A DNA stretch of 64,000 nt from Agrobacterium tumefaciens (GCF_000834635.1 NZ_JXQV01000030.1:372001-436000), one strand, 5' to 3'; positions 1-9,287 are shown, numbered from the stretch's first letter. Translations and numbers: made by a program. Notes: generated by a model not told the origin, from the sequence alone.

Positions 1-1
1 C

Positions 2-1582
2 ATCGGCCAGGTTACGCAGATGTCGATCAAGCTGGCGCGCGACTGGTTTGAGGTATTGCCGGAATCCCTCAACGCTAAGCAGAACGAGATCGCCGTCCGC
101 ATTCTCAAGGAAATCCGCGAACGTTTGCGCTTCCTCAATGATGTGGGTCTGGATTATCTCAGCCTGTCGCGAAATTCCGGCACGCTATCCGGTGGCGAAA
201 GCCAGCGTATCAGGCTTGCCTCGCAGATCGGTTCGGGTTTGACGGGCGTTCTCTATGTGCTCGACGAGCCATCGATTGGCTTGCACCAGCGCGACAATGC
301 TCGCCTCCTCGAAACGCTGAAGCACCTTCGTGATATCGGCAACACCGTCATTGTCGTGGAGCATGACGAAGACGCGATCATGACCGCAGACTATGTGGTT
401 GATATCGGCCCCGCAGCAGGCATTCATGGCGGTGAAGTGATCGCCGAGGGAACGCCGCAGCAGGTGATGGACAATCCGAAGTCACTGACCGGCAAATACC
501 TCTCCGGCGAGTTGGGTGTGGCAGTTCCTGCGGAACGTCGCAAACCCAAGAAGGGCAAGGAGATCAAGGTCGTTGGCGCACGGGGCAACAACCTGAAGAA
601 CGTCACTGCGTCGGTTCCCCTCGGTGTCTTCACAGCGGTGACAGGTGTTTCCGGTGGCGGCAAATCAACGTTTCTGATCGAAACGCTCTATAAGGCCGCT
701 GCCCGTCGGGTTATGGGCGCGCGGGAAATACCGGCGGACCATGACCGGATCGATGGGTTCGAATTCATCGACAAGGTCATCGATATCGACCAGTCACCCA
801 TCGGTCGGACGCCGCGCTCCAACCCGGCCACCTACACCGGTGCCTTCACCCCGATCCGGGACTGGTTCTCCGGCCTGCCCGAAGCGAAGGCCCGCGGTTA
901 TGCGCCCGGTCGCTTTTCATTCAACGTCAAGGGCGGGCGCTGCGAAGCATGTCAGGGCGATGGCGTCATCAAGATCGAGATGCACTTCCTGCCGGATGTC
1001 TATGTCACCTGCGATGTATGCCACGGAAAGCGCTACAACCGCGAAACACTCGATGTGACCTTCAAGGGCAAGTCCATCGCAGACGTACTGGATATGACGG
1101 TCGAAGAGGGCGTCGAGTTCTTCGCGGCTGTGCCTGCGGTGCGTGACAAGCTGCAATCGCTCTTTGAAGTTGGCCTTGGCTACATCAAGGTTGGCCAGCA
1201 GGCGAACACGCTTTCAGGCGGCGAGGCCCAGCGTGTGAAGCTTGCAAAGGAACTGTCGAAACGATCCACAGGTCGCACACTTTATATTCTCGACGAGCCA
1301 ACGACGGGTCTGCATTTCCACGACGTGAAAAAGCTTCTGGAAATGCTGCATGAACTGGTCAATCAGGGCAACTCCGTCGTCGTGATCGAGCACAATCTGG
1401 AAGTCATCAAGACGGCGGACTGGGTCATCGATATCGGCCCGGAAGGCGGCACTGGCGGTGGTGAGGTCGTTGCGGCAGGAACGCCGGAGCAGATCGTCAA
1501 GGAAAAGCGCTCCTATACGGGGCACTTCCTAAAAGAACTGCTGGAACGCCGTCCAGAGAAGAAAATACAAGCGGCCGAGTGA
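2..1582 (+). CDS. uvrA: UvrABC excision nuclease subunit A, C-terminal half (5' truncated by the window edge)
   Basis: DNA-damage recognition ATPase of nucleotide excision repair. The frame is open to the left edge, so the start lies outside; about 526 of the usual roughly 970 residues are visible. In order I see the first ABC signature LSGGESQR, Walker B YVLDEPS, the second Walker [10 protein letters not shown] (near residue 215), a zinc module with two CxxC pairs (CEAC and CDVC) about 20 residues apart, the second signature LSGGEAQR and Walker B YILDEPT. The second P-loop carries GGG where many homologues have GSG; this still fits the Walker A pattern. The next gene starts 21 bases downstream on the same strand. 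Identification is secure. Confidence 0.97.
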   Translation: MGQVTQMSIKLARDWFEVLPESLNAKQNEIAVRILKEIRERLRFLNDVGLDYLSLSRNSGTLSGGESQRIRLASQIGSGLTGVLYVLDEPSIGLHQRDNARLLETLKHLRDIGNTVIVVEHDEDAIMTADYVVDIGPAAGIHGGEVIAEGTPQQVMDNPKSLTGKYLSGELGVAVPAERRKPKKGKEIKVVGARGNNLKNVTASVPLGVFTAVTGVSGGGKSTFLIETLYKAAARRVMGAREIPADHDRIDGFEFIDKVIDIDQSPIGRTPRSNPATYTGAFTPIRDWFSGLPEAKARGYAPGRFSFNVKGGRCEACQGDGVIKIEMHFLPDVYVTCDVCHGKRYNRETLDVTFKGKSIADVLDMTVEEGVEFFAAVPAVRDKLQSLFEVGLGYIKVGQQANTLSGGEAQRVKLAKELSKRSTGRTLYILDEPTTGLHFHDVKKLLEMLHELVNQGNSVVVIEHNLEVIKTADWVIDIGPEGGTGGGEVVAAGTPEQIVKEKRSYTGHFLKELLERRPEKKIQAAE

Positions 1583-1603
1583 TCAGGCTACCGAGGGCAT
1601 AGA

Positions 1604-2404
1604 ATGAGCAAGACAGGGACGATCCGTACGGGCATTGGCGGCTGGACGTTTGAGCCTTGGGAGGGCAAGTTCTATCCCGATAAGCTGGTCAAAAGGCGAC
1701 AGCTGGAACATGCCAGCCGTCATCTAACCGCCATCGAAGTCAACGGCACCTATTATGGCAGTCAGAAGCCTGAAACCTTTGCCAAATGGGCGTCCGAAGT
1801 GCCGGAAGGTTTCATGTTTTCGCTGAAGGCCAGCCGTTACGTCACCAACCGAAAGGTTCTGGCGGAGGCAGGGGACTCTATGACGAAGTTCCTGACACAG
1901 GGTTTGACGGAGCTTGGCGATCACCTCGGCCCAATCCTGTGGCAATTTGCGCCTACAAAAAAATTCGAACCCGATGACTTCGCGGCGTTCCTCGCGCTTC
2001 TACCGGAAAAACAGGATGGATTGACGCTTCAGCACGTCGTTGAGGTCCGTCATCCGAGTTTTCAGGTGCCGGAATTCATCCAGTTGCTGAGCAAGCATAA
2101 GGTGGCCGTCGTTTGCGCCGATCACCACGACTATCCGATGCTGCCGGATGTCACGGCGGATTTCGTCTATTGCCGACTGCAAAAAGGCGAAGACGATATC
2201 GAGACCTGCTATCCTGAAAAGGACGTCAAAGCCTGGGCTAAGCGTCTTCATACTTATGCAGAGGGTGGAATCCCCGATGATCTTCCATTGATCGCAGCCG
2301 ATTTGCAGCCTGAGAAAAAGCCGCGCGATGTGTTCGCCTTCTTCATTTCGGGCGGCAAGGTCAACGCGCCCGAAGGCGCGCAGCTTTTGCAGACGCTGGT
2401 CTAG
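1604..2404 (+). CDS. DUF72 (YecE-like) family protein
   Basis: A 266-residue protein of the DUF72/YecE family, which is predicted to fold as a TIM barrel and has no firmly established reaction. The N-terminal TGIGGWTFEPWEGKFYP and the following LEHASRHLTAIEVNGTYY are typical of the family, as is the VEVRHPSF strand in the middle and the FAFFISGGKV near the end. The start ATG lies just behind uvrA, so the two could be co-transcribed. It converges on dusA, whose stop is only 10 bases away. The family call is confident; function is unknown. Confidence 0.85.
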   Translation: MSKTGTIRTGIGGWTFEPWEGKFYPDKLVKRRQLEHASRHLTAIEVNGTYYGSQKPETFAKWASEVPEGFMFSLKASRYVTNRKVLAEAGDSMTKFLTQGLTELGDHLGPILWQFAPTKKFEPDDFAAFLALLPEKQDGLTLQHVVEVRHPSFQVPEFIQLLSKHKVAVVCADHHDYPMLPDVTADFVYCRLQKGEDDIETCYPEKDVKAWAKRLHTYAEGGIPDDLPLIAADLQPEKKPRDVFAFFISGGKVNAPEGAQLLQTLV

Positions 2405-2414
2405 AGAACGACGG

Positions 2415-3428
2415 TTAGACGGCGGCGTCCAATGAACCGGCATCGAAATTGATCGCGGCGAAAGCGTTCGCAATCACTTCCGATCCGGCACCCGGGCGTG
2501 TCGCATCACTGGACAGGATCTGCCGGAAGCGGCGCGCACCGGGCATGCCCTGGAAAAGACCGACCATGTGGCGCGTAACATGGTTCACACGCCCACCCTT
2601 CGCGACGTAGTCATCGGCATATGCCATCATCTTGTCACGCAACTTCATCCAGTCCGGTGCGCTCTCCGTTTCGCCATAGATCCGGTGGTCCACATCGGCC
2701 AGAATAGATGTGTTGTGATAGGCGGCGCGCCCCAGCATCACGCCGTCGACATGCTTCAAATGCTCGTCGGCTTGATCGAGATCGGTAATGCCGCCATTGA
2801 TGCCGATGAATAGACCGGGATTGGCCTCCTTCATGCGGTAAACGAGCGGATAGTCCAGCGGCGGCACATCGCGGTTTTCCTTCGGCGAGAGACCTTGCAG
2901 CCACGCCTTGCGCGCATGGATCCAGACGGCATCCGCCCCAGCAGCGACGACGCGGGCGATGAAGTCCGGCAACACAGTTTCCGGCTCCTGATCATCCACT
3001 CCGATGCGGCATTTGACGGTGACAGGCACCGTCGTCACGGCTTTCATGGCCGATACACAACGCGCAACCACTTCAGGCCCACGCATCAGACACGCGCCGA
3101 ATGTGCCGGACTGGACACGATCCGATGGGCAGCCGACGTTCAGATTGATTTCGTCATAGCCATAATCGCTCGCAATCTTCACAGCTTCTGAAAGCTTGGC
3201 CGGATCAGAGCCCCCTAGTTGCAAAGCAACCGGGTGTTCGTCGGGGTGATAGCCCAGCAATTTGTCGCGCTGACCGTGGATGATCGCGTCAGCCACAATC
3301 ATCTCGGTATATAGCAGCGCATGGCTGGACAGTTGCCGATGGAGAAAACGACAGCGCGTGTCCGTCCAATCGATCATCGGGGCAACAGCAAACAGCTTGC
3401 CACCGGTTTCGAGAGCTTTTTGATACAT
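2415..3428 (-). CDS. dusA: tRNA-dihydrouridine(20/20a) synthase DusA
   Basis: FMN-dependent enzyme that reduces uridine to dihydrouridine in the D-loop of tRNA. The 337-residue frame has the family landmarks: FAVAPMIDWTDTRCRFLHR at the N-terminus, QLGGSDP, the catalytic-loop motif NLNVGCPSDRVQSGTFGACLM with the conserved Cys, TVKCRIGVDD and GINGGI. The ARK..LQGLSPKENR stretch is characteristic of the DusA subfamily rather than DusB or DusC. It is divergent from the FAH-family gene at 3563 with about 130 bases between them for both promoters. Confidence 0.94.
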   Translation of the reverse strand: MYQKALETGGKLFAVAPMIDWTDTRCRFLHRQLSSHALLYTEMIVADAIIHGQRDKLLGYHPDEHPVALQLGGSDPAKLSEAVKIASDYGYDEINLNVGCPSDRVQSGTFGACLMRGPEVVARCVSAMKAVTTVPVTVKCRIGVDDQEPETVLPDFIARVVAAGADAVWIHARKAWLQGLSPKENRDVPPLDYPLVYRMKEANPGLFIGINGGITDLDQADEHLKHVDGVMLGRAAYHNTSILADVDHRIYGETESAPDWMKLRDKMMAYADDYVAKGGRVNHVTRHMVGLFQGMPGARRFRQILSSDATRPGAGSEVIANAFAAINFDAGSLDAAV

Positions 3429-3562
3429 GGGGCGTGGAACCTCTTTTGGGGGCTTCTACCGCAATGTTGTCGATAATGCCAGTTTTGAAAGAAACGGATT
3501 TATGGCTGGAAATCGACGCAGAATCGCGGGACAACCATCTCCAGAAATTAGGAGCCGAGCCC

Positions 3563-4252
3563 ATGTCCGCGACCGTCATTCCCGTTCCACCTGCCGTTCT
3601 TCTGCCGGTTGAAGGCACCGATGAGACATTTCCGGTGCGCCGTGTTTACTGTGTGGGGCGTAATTACGCGGATCACGCCATTGAAATGGGGCATGATCCC
3701 TCGCGCGAGCCGCCATTCTTCTTCCAGAAGAATGCCGACAATCTGCTGCCCGCCGGGCAGGCCTTTCCCTATCCTGCCCTATCGTCAAATGTTCACTACG
3801 AGGTCGAGTGTGTTGTTGCCCTGAAAAGCGGTGCATCTGATATCGCGGCGGAAGAGGCCCTCGACCATGTCTGGGGGTATGGCGTGGGTATCGATATGAC
3901 CCGGCGAGACCTTCAGGATGGCCTCAAGAAAATGGGCCGTTCCTGGGAAGGCGCAAAGGCCTTCGAACATTCCGCGCCTATTTCCCCCTTGGTCCCGGCA
4001 TCCAAAATCGGCCATCCGGCAAAAGGCGCTGTCTGGCTGGAGGTCAACGGCGAGAGAAAACAGACCGGCGACCTTGATCAGATGATCTGGAAAACGGCTG
4101 AAATCATCGCAGAGCTCTCGAAGTATTTCACTCTTGCGGCTGGCGATGTGATCATGACAGGCACACCGGCAGGTGTTGGTGCCATTGCCCGTGGCGATCA
4201 CATCGTCTGCGGCGTCGATGGTGTCGGAACACTGTCCGTCAAAGTCATCTGA
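3563..4252 (+). CDS. Fumarylacetoacetate hydrolase-family protein
   Basis: A 229-residue protein of the FAH fold, whose members are Mg2+-dependent hydrolases, decarboxylases or isomerases acting on acylpyruvate-type substrates. Seen: CVGRNYADHAIEMG near the N-terminus, FFFQKNADNLLPAG, YEVECVVAL with metal-ligand acidic residues, GYGVGIDMTRRDLQ and the C-terminal GDVIMTGTPAGVG. The frame is open further upstream to 3434, but ATG at 3563 follows AGGAG with good spacing and gives the normal family N-terminus. The true substrate cannot be read from sequence; fumarylpyruvate or acylpyruvate hydrolase are plausible. A gamma-carbonic anhydrase gene follows at once. Confidence 0.88.
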   Translation: MSATVIPVPPAVLLPVEGTDETFPVRRVYCVGRNYADHAIEMGHDPSREPPFFFQKNADNLLPAGQAFPYPALSSNVHYEVECVVALKSGASDIAAEEALDHVWGYGVGIDMTRRDLQDGLKKMGRSWEGAKAFEHSAPISPLVPASKIGHPAKGAVWLEVNGERKQTGDLDQMIWKTAEIIAELSKYFTLAAGDVIMTGTPAGVGAIARGDHIVCGVDGVGTLSVKVI

Positions 4253-4267
4253 ACAGAGGGGGTGAAC

Positions 4268-4795
4268 ATGCCAATATACCGGCTAGGCGAACGCATACCG
4301 CAACTCCCTGCCCCGGACCGTTACTGGGTAGCGCCCGATGCGAATGTCATCGGGTCTGTCACGCTAGGTGAAGATGTCGGCGTCTGGTTCGGCGCAACAC
4401 TTCGCGGCGATAATGAGCCGATTACCATTGGCCGTGGCAGCAACATTCAGGAAGGCACCATGGTCCACGCCGATGTGGGCTTTCCGGCCACGATTGGTGA
4501 GGATTGCACAATCGGCCACCACGCCATAATCCACGGCTGCACGATTGGAGACGGTTCACTTGTGGGCATGGGCGCAACAGTGCTGAACGGCGCTAAAATT
4601 GGCAAAAATTGCCTTGTTGGCGCCAATGCACTGATTACGGAAGGAAAGGAGTTTCCCGACAACTCGCTGATCGTCGGCTCTCCGGCACGGGCCATCCGCA
4701 CCCTTGATGACAATGCCATTGCTGCCCTGAAAAAATCAGCGGAAAACTATGTCAAAAACTGGCAGAGTTTTGCCAGGGATTTGAGACCGCTTTAA
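4268..4795 (+). CDS. Gamma-class carbonic anhydrase-like hexapeptide-repeat protein
   Basis: A 175-residue left-handed beta-helix protein of the YrdA/PaaY/CaiE group. Imperfect hexapeptide repeats run through the centre (VIGSVTLGEDVGVWFGATLR, then EDCTIGHHAIIHGCTIGDGSLVGMGA). The His residues in HADVG, IGHHAIIHG match the usual metal-binding positions of gamma-type carbonic anhydrases. A GTG at 4262 is also in frame, but ATG at 4268 sits behind a strong GAGGGGG and is preferred. It follows the FAH gene by about 15 bases. Its 3' end overlaps the 3' end of zur by four bases, convergently. Zinc or iron binding is inferred; substrate is unproven. Confidence 0.87.
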   Translation: MPIYRLGERIPQLPAPDRYWVAPDANVIGSVTLGEDVGVWFGATLRGDNEPITIGRGSNIQEGTMVHADVGFPATIGEDCTIGHHAIIHGCTIGDGSLVGMGATVLNGAKIGKNCLVGANALITEGKEFPDNSLIVGSPARAIRTLDDNAIAALKKSAENYVKNWQSFARDLRPL

Positions 4796-5196
4796 GCGGC
4801 GCAGGCTTCACAAAGGCCACGAATTTCAATCGTCGTCTTTTCCGCCTTGAACTTCTTGTTTTTGGCCCAGTCACCGAGACGGTGGTCCATTTCGTGGTCG
4901 TGAAATTCGGTCACCTGCCCACAGGCGTTGCAGATGGCGAAGGCAACGCTGCCATGATGGTGCGTGCAGCAATCTGTTTTCGTGTGGGAACATGCGACGA
5001 ATGCATTCAGGCTCTCCAGCCGATGCACGAGGCCGAATTCAATCAGTTTTTCCAGCGCGCGATAAACCTGTAGCGGTGCTCGGAAGCCAGCATCACGCAG
5101 CTTGTCGAGGATGACATAGGCGCTGAGCGGTGCCTGCGAACGCGAGAGAGCGTCATAGACCAGAGACTGGTTTCGCGTGAGGTTTTGAGTGGTCAT
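4792..5196 (-). CDS. zur: Zinc uptake regulator Zur (Fur family)
   Basis: A 134-residue Fur-family metalloregulator. The N-terminal winged helix includes APLSAYVILDKLRDAGFRAPLQVYRALEKL; the C-terminal half has HHHGSVAFAICNACGQVTEFHDHEMD and ends with LCEACAA, giving the two CxxC pairs of the structural zinc site. The location decides the specificity: its ATG overlaps the stop of znuB by four bases (ATGA), so it is translated as the last gene of the znuCB-zur operon. Known Zur proteins repress zinc import when zinc is plentiful, which predicts autoregulation through the operator between znuC and znuA. Confidence 0.92.
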   Translation of the reverse strand: MTTQNLTRNQSLVYDALSRSQAPLSAYVILDKLRDAGFRAPLQVYRALEKLIEFGLVHRLESLNAFVACSHTKTDCCTHHHGSVAFAICNACGQVTEFHDHEMDHRLGDWAKNKKFKAEKTTIEIRGLCEACAA

Positions 5197-6011
5197 GAAC
5201 GGCCTCCTTGTTCTGCCTTGCGCAACAGCTTTGGCGTGGGCAGAAGACTCAAGATGAAAAGCATAACGGCGGCGACGACAATAGAGGGGCCAGACGGCGT
5301 ATCATATTGTAGCGAGCCCATGAGCCCGCCAACGACCGCGACAGCGCCGAGAAGCGATGCCAGCACAGCCATCAACTCTGGCGTTGACGAAAAACGCCGT
5401 GCGGTGGCCGCCGGTATGATCAACAGCGACGTAATCAGCATGATGCCGACGATTTTCATGGCAATGGCAATAACAAGCGCCATCAGCAGCATGAAGAGCA
5501 GCTTGGAACGTTCCGGCCGCATGCCCTCCGCTTCCGCCAACTCTGCATTGACGGTCGATGCCAGCAAAGGCTTCCACAGATAGGCGATTGCGAACAGCAC
5601 CACCACGCCACCACCCCAGATCAGATAGATATCGGATGTAAAGACGGCCAGAATATCGCCGAACAGGAAGGCCACGAGATCGATACGAACCCAGGTCATG
5701 AAAGCAACGATGACCAGCCCGAAGGCAAGCGCGGAATGTGAAAGAATACCCAGCAGAGCATCGGAGGACAGAGCCTGACGCCGTTGCAGGAACAGCAGCA
5801 CCAGCGAAACAAGCGAGGCAACGATAAAGACGCTGAGGATGAGATTGAGTTGAAACAGCAGTGATAGCGCCACGCCAAGAAGCGCGGAATGCGCCATCGT
5901 ATCCCCGAAATAGGCCATGCGGCGCCAGACGACGAAGCATCCCAAAGGCCCGGCCATCAACGCGACCCCCACCCCGGCGACCATGGCTCTTACGAAAAAG
6001 TCGTCAAACAT
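5193..6011 (-). CDS. znuB: Zinc ABC transporter permease ZnuB
   Basis: Inner-membrane channel subunit of the high-affinity zinc importer, 272 residues with roughly eight hydrophobic segments. Family features include MAGPLGCFVVWRRMAYFGDTMAHSALLG near the N-terminus and NAELAEAEGM in the middle. A much longer frame is open upstream, but that part is only an out-of-frame reading of the histidine-rich 3' end of znuC. ATG at 6011 gives the normal MFDDFFVRAMVAG start and overlaps the znuC stop by eight bases, which implies translational coupling. The 3' end overlaps zur by ATGA. Confidence 0.94.
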   Translation of the reverse strand: MFDDFFVRAMVAGVGVALMAGPLGCFVVWRRMAYFGDTMAHSALLGVALSLLFQLNLILSVFIVASLVSLVLLFLQRRQALSSDALLGILSHSALAFGLVIVAFMTWVRIDLVAFLFGDILAVFTSDIYLIWGGGVVVLFAIAYLWKPLLASTVNAELAEAEGMRPERSKLLFMLLMALVIAIAMKIVGIMLITSLLIIPAATARRFSSTPELMAVLASLLGAVAVVGGLMGSLQYDTPSGPSIVVAAVMLFILSLLPTPKLLRKAEQGGRS

Positions 6012-6879
6012 GCTTGGCTCCCTCCGCATGCTGATGCGATGCATGACCGTGGTCATGATCGTGATCATGGTCATGGTGGTGGCCATCGTCCGGGTGGCAG
6101 TGGTCCGTGACGGACCCATCGGCGTGTTGCACGCGCCCGTCGGGCAAATGGGTGTGGTCGTGGTCGTGGCTGTAAACCGCAAGCCCGCGCCCTGCGACGC
6201 CACCGAAGAGGCGCATATATTCCGGGCTTTGGCTAACGGCCTTGGGCGTGCCACGGCAGCAGACATGACCATTGAGGCAAATGACGGAGTCCGTTTCCGC
6301 CATAACCAGATGCAGATCGTGCGAAATCAGCAAAACGCCGCAACCTGTGGAGTTTCGAATAGTCTTGATCAGATCGTAAAGCGCGATTTCTCCTGAAAAA
6401 TCAACGCCTTGGACAGGCTCGTCCAGAACCAGAAGATCAGGCTTGCGGGCAATGGCGCGCGCGAGCAAGGCACGCTGAAATTCTCCACCGGACAAATGTT
6501 GCACCTCTGCCTTTGCAAGATGCGCAATGCCGGTGGAGGCGAGAGCAGCGTCGATCTCTCCAGGTGGCAGCTGACCGGTGAGCGTCATCAGCCGGCGCAC
6601 GGTTAATGGCATTGTCCAATCGACGGAAAGCTTCTGTGGAACGTAGCCAACTCTCAAGCCTGCAATCCGCGAGACCTGCCCCTCATCCGGCTTCAGAACG
6701 CCCGTCGCCATTTTGGCGGTGGTGGACTTGCCTGATCCGTTCGGGCCGATGAGCGTGACGATCTCGCCTCGACGGACGGAAAAGTCCACGCCCCGAACCA
6801 GCCAGCGACCGCTGCGCTGAATGCCGGCATTGGAAAGAGAGACAAGTTTTCCGTCATCTGTGAGCGGAGAATGAAGCAT
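6004..6879 (-). CDS. znuC: Zinc ABC transporter ATPase ZnuC with histidine-rich C-terminal tail
   Basis: ATPase subunit of the zinc importer, 291 residues. Walker A GPNGSGKS (about 45-52), signature LSGGE (129-133), Walker B LLVLDEP (149-155) and the switch histidine in LISHDLH (187) are intact. The last 55 or so residues (from about 238) carry about 18 histidines alternating with aspartate, including an HDHDHDHDHGH run. E. coli ZnuC is about 250 residues, so this tail is an addition; it probably binds zinc on the cytoplasmic side. First gene of znuC-znuB-zur and divergent from znuA across a 102-base regulatory gap. Confidence 0.94.
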   Translation of the reverse strand: MLHSPLTDDGKLVSLSNAGIQRSGRWLVRGVDFSVRRGEIVTLIGPNGSGKSTTAKMATGVLKPDEGQVSRIAGLRVGYVPQKLSVDWTMPLTVRRLMTLTGQLPPGEIDAALASTGIAHLAKAEVQHLSGGEFQRALLARAIARKPDLLVLDEPVQGVDFSGEIALYDLIKTIRNSTGCGVLLISHDLHLVMAETDSVICLNGHVCCRGTPKAVSQSPEYMRLFGGVAGRGLAVYSHDHDHTHLPDGRVQHADGSVTDHCHPDDGHHHDHDHDHDHGHASHQHAEGAKHV

Positions 6880-6942
6880 GTGTTTTTCCGATTGTCGGTG
6901 TTGCCTATGGCTATTGCATACGTTATAGCGTTACGCAACATA

Positions 6943-6957
6943 TGTAATAACATTACA
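6943..6957. promoter_or_regulatory. Zur box between znuC and znuA
   Basis: The sequence TGTAATAACATTACA is an inverted repeat, TGTAAT-N3-ATTACA, 25 bases before the znuA start and about 64 bases from the znuC start. The same repeat, with one changed position, lies in front of the COG0523 GTPase gene at 8053. Sharing a palindrome between two zinc genes next to zur makes Zur the obvious ligand. A weaker imperfect repeat (TTGCATA...TTACGCAA, 6914-6938) lies nearer znuC and could be a second site. Binding is inferred. Confidence 0.8.
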
Positions 6958-6981
6958 ATTATATATAACTGGAGTATCCGC

Positions 6982-7995
6982 ATGAAGTCCTTCGCCACCC
7001 TTCTTTTCGCTTCCGTCGCCATGATCACGTCTTCGAACGCCATGGCCGCGCCGAATGTGGTGGTTTCCATTAAGCCGATTCACTCGCTCGTCGCAGCCGT
7101 CATGGCTGGCGTTGGCGAACCGGCACTGATTGTCGATGGCGGCGCATCTCCGCACACCTACAATCTCAAGCCATCCAACGCGCGCGCCATCGAAGGTGCC
7201 GATGTAGTGTTCTGGGTCGGTGACGGGCTTGAGAAATTCCTTGAAAAGCCGCTGCAATCTCTTGGCAGCAAGGCAACTATTGTTGAGCTGGACGACGCGA
7301 AAGGCCTCGAGAAACTTCCGTTCCGCGAAGGCGGCCCGTTCGAAGGTCATGACCATGGCGAGCACGAGGGCCATGACCATGCGGCTCACGACCATGGCAG
7401 CCATGAGGACCACGCCAGCCACGAGCATGAGCATGAGGACAAACACGAACATAAACATGAGGGTCATGATCATGACGAAGGTGAATTCGATATGCACCTC
7501 TGGCTTGATCCTGCCAACGCAAAGGCCATGGCTTTCGAGATCGAAAAGACACTGATCACGGCGGATCCCCAGAACGCGCAAACCTACCAGCAGAATACAA
7601 AGAAGCTGATCGAGAATCTCGATGCTCTCGACAAGGAGATTGTGGCCACGGTTGCGCCGGTCAAGGATAAGCCATTCATCGTGTTTCACGATGCCTACCA
7701 GTATTTCGAAAATCGCTATGGCGTAAAAACCGTTGGCTCTATCACTGTCAGCCCGGAAAGCATTCCAGGTGCGGAGCGCATTAAGCAGATTCACGCCAAG
7801 GTGAAAGAGTTGAACGCAACCTGCGTTTTTGCCGAGCCGCAGTTCGAGCCAAAGCTGGTCAATGTCGTCATCGAAGGCACCAACGCGAAATCAGCAACGC
7901 TGGACCCTGAAGCCGCGACGCTGGAGGCTGGTCCAGATCTCTATTTCAAATTGATGCGCGGCATCGCCACTTCGCTGAAGAACTGCCTGTCCTAA
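6982..7995 (+). CDS. znuA: Zinc ABC transporter periplasmic binding protein ZnuA
   Basis: Periplasmic zinc-capturing lipocalin-unrelated cluster A-I binding protein, 337 residues. A signal peptide (MKSFATLLFASVAMITSS, cleaved after about residue 22) is followed by IKPIHSLVAAVM, the ligand His in GGASPHTY (58), a histidine/aspartate-rich flexible loop (about 123-164, with GHDHGEHEGHDH), then DMHLWLDP and VFHDAYQYFE with two further ligand histidines. Two Cys near the C-terminus (NATCVF and the final KNCLS) match the ZnuA disulfide. The frame is open from 6871, but ATG at 6982 behind GGAG gives the signal peptide. A strong terminator follows. Confidence 0.95.
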   Translation: MKSFATLLFASVAMITSSNAMAAPNVVVSIKPIHSLVAAVMAGVGEPALIVDGGASPHTYNLKPSNARAIEGADVVFWVGDGLEKFLEKPLQSLGSKATIVELDDAKGLEKLPFREGGPFEGHDHGEHEGHDHAAHDHGSHEDHASHEHEHEDKHEHKHEGHDHDEGEFDMHLWLDPANAKAMAFEIEKTLITADPQNAQTYQQNTKKLIENLDALDKEIVATVAPVKDKPFIVFHDAYQYFENRYGVKTVGSITVSPESIPGAERIKQIHAKVKELNATCVFAEPQFEPKLVNVVIEGTNAKSATLDPEAATLEAGPDLYFKLMRGIATSLKNCLS

Positions 7996-8009
7996 CCCAA
8001 CCGTCTGGG

Positions 8010-8044
8010 AGGTGGGTGGCTCAGACCGCCTGCCTCTTTTTTTG
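8010..8044 (+). terminator. Rho-independent terminator after znuA
   Basis: A ten-pair stem with three G-T wobbles (AGGTGGGTGG against CCGCCTGCCT, six-base loop) is followed by a run of seven T, 15 bases behind the znuA stop. It separates znuA from the next Zur-box gene. Confidence 0.65.
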
Positions 8045-8052
8045 ACTATCAA

Positions 8053-8067
8053 TGTAATACTATTACA
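8053..8067. promoter_or_regulatory. Zur box in front of the COG0523 GTPase gene
   Basis: TGTAATACTATTACA is a perfect 7-1-7 inverted repeat 15 bases before the start codon at 8082 and close to the ribosome binding site. It differs from the znuA box only in the centre. The position fits direct repression of this gene by Zur, independent of znuA. Confidence 0.8.
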
Positions 8068-8081
8068 ATTCGGAGAACTTC

Positions 8082-9287
8082 ATGACGCGCAAGCTTCCTG
8101 TAACGGTTTTGTCGGGATTTCTTGGAGCAGGAAAAACCACAGTCCTCAATCATATCCTCAGCAACCGCGACGGCCTTCGGGTGGCGGTGATCGTCAACGA
8201 TATGAGCGAAGTGAACATCGATGCCGCATTGATCAGAGATGGCGGCGCCAATCTCTCACGGACCCAGGAACAGCTTGTCGAAATGACCAATGGCTGCATC
8301 TGTTGCACGCTGCGGGATGACTTGCTGAGTGAAGTGCGGCAATTGGCGCAGCAGGACAGGTTCGATTACCTTTTGATCGAATCCACCGGCATTGCAGAAC
8401 CCCTGCCCGTGGCTGCTACCTTCGATTTTCGCGATGAGAACGGACAGAGCCTCTCTGATATCGCGCAACTGGATACGATGGTTACAGTCGTCGATTGCGC
8501 CAATCTACTCAAGGATTACGGCTCATCGGACTTTCTTGCCGATCGTGGAGAAACCGCCGGAGAGGGTGATGAAAGGACGCTGGTTGATCTGCTTGTCGAG
8601 CAGATAGAATTCGCCAATGTCGTCATTCTGAACAAGGTTTCCACCGCAACGCAGGCGCAGCAAGACGCTGCCAGAAAAATCATCATCGGGCTCAACCCGG
8701 ATGCAAAGCTCATCGAGGCGGACTACGGTATGGTCGATACTAGATCCGTGTTGGGTACCGGCCTTTTCAATTTTGCCGAGGCTGAAACGCATCCGCTGTG
8801 GTTCAAGGAATTGCATGGCTTCAAGGGACATATTCCAGAAACCGAAGAATATGGCATTCGTTCATTCGTCTATCGCGCCAAGCGACCGTTCGATCCGGCC
8901 CGCTTTCACGCCTTCATCAATCGCGATTGGCCTGGTGTGATCAGAGCGAAGGGCTTCTTTTGGATAGCCACCCGCCCCGATCATGTCGGTGAAATCAGTC
9001 AGGCTGGCGCTTTGGTCAAGACAGGAAAGATGGGGCTTTGGTGGACATCCGTGCCTAAAAAGCATTGGCCGGATGATCCCGGTTTTGAGCGGATGCTCGC
9101 GCCCTATATGGACGCTGTCTGGGGTGATCGGAGGCAGGAAATCGTATTTATCGGAGCAGACCCGATGAGTGAGGCTGGCCTTCGCAAAGAGCTGGATGCG
9201 TGCCTCGTGGATGAGGTATCGTTCACCCCCGCCGCCTGGCGCCGCCTCTCCGATCCGTTTCCAGACTGGAGCAGAAAGGCATCATGA
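8082..9287 (+). CDS. COG0523 (CobW/ZigA-type) GTPase, putative zinc metallochaperone
   Basis: A 401-residue G3E GTPase. The N-terminus has the P-loop [10 protein letters not shown] (11-20), NDMSEVNID, and the hallmark metal-binding [10 protein letters not shown] (CxCC at 72-75); ESTGIAEP and NKV follow, then the CobW C-terminal domain with [10 protein letters not shown]. Members of this family load metals into proteins; those under Zur control are thought to hand scarce zinc to essential enzymes (ZigA, ZagA, Zng1). The adjacent Zur box and znu/zur genes favour that role over cobalamin synthesis, though the name CobW is used for the same domain. No other gene follows convincingly in the operon. 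Confidence 0.9.
   Translation: MTRKLPVTVLSGFLGAGKTTVLNHILSNRDGLRVAVIVNDMSEVNIDAALIRDGGANLSRTQEQLVEMTNGCICCTLRDDLLSEVRQLAQQDRFDYLLIESTGIAEPLPVAATFDFRDENGQSLSDIAQLDTMVTVVDCANLLKDYGSSDFLADRGETAGEGDERTLVDLLVEQIEFANVVILNKVSTATQAQQDAARKIIIGLNPDAKLIEADYGMVDTRSVLGTGLFNFAEAETHPLWFKELHGFKGHIPETEEYGIRSFVYRAKRPFDPARFHAFINRDWPGVIRAKGFFWIATRPDHVGEISQAGALVKTGKMGLWWTSVPKKHWPDDPGFERMLAPYMDAVWGDRRQEIVFIGADPMSEAGLRKELDACLVDEVSFTPAAWRRLSDPFPDWSRKAS

Noticed and set aside
209-700. GVSGGGKS P-loop of UvrA as a mutated Walker A
   Set aside because: GxxGxGKS spacing is preserved and the variant still fits the Walker A consensus.
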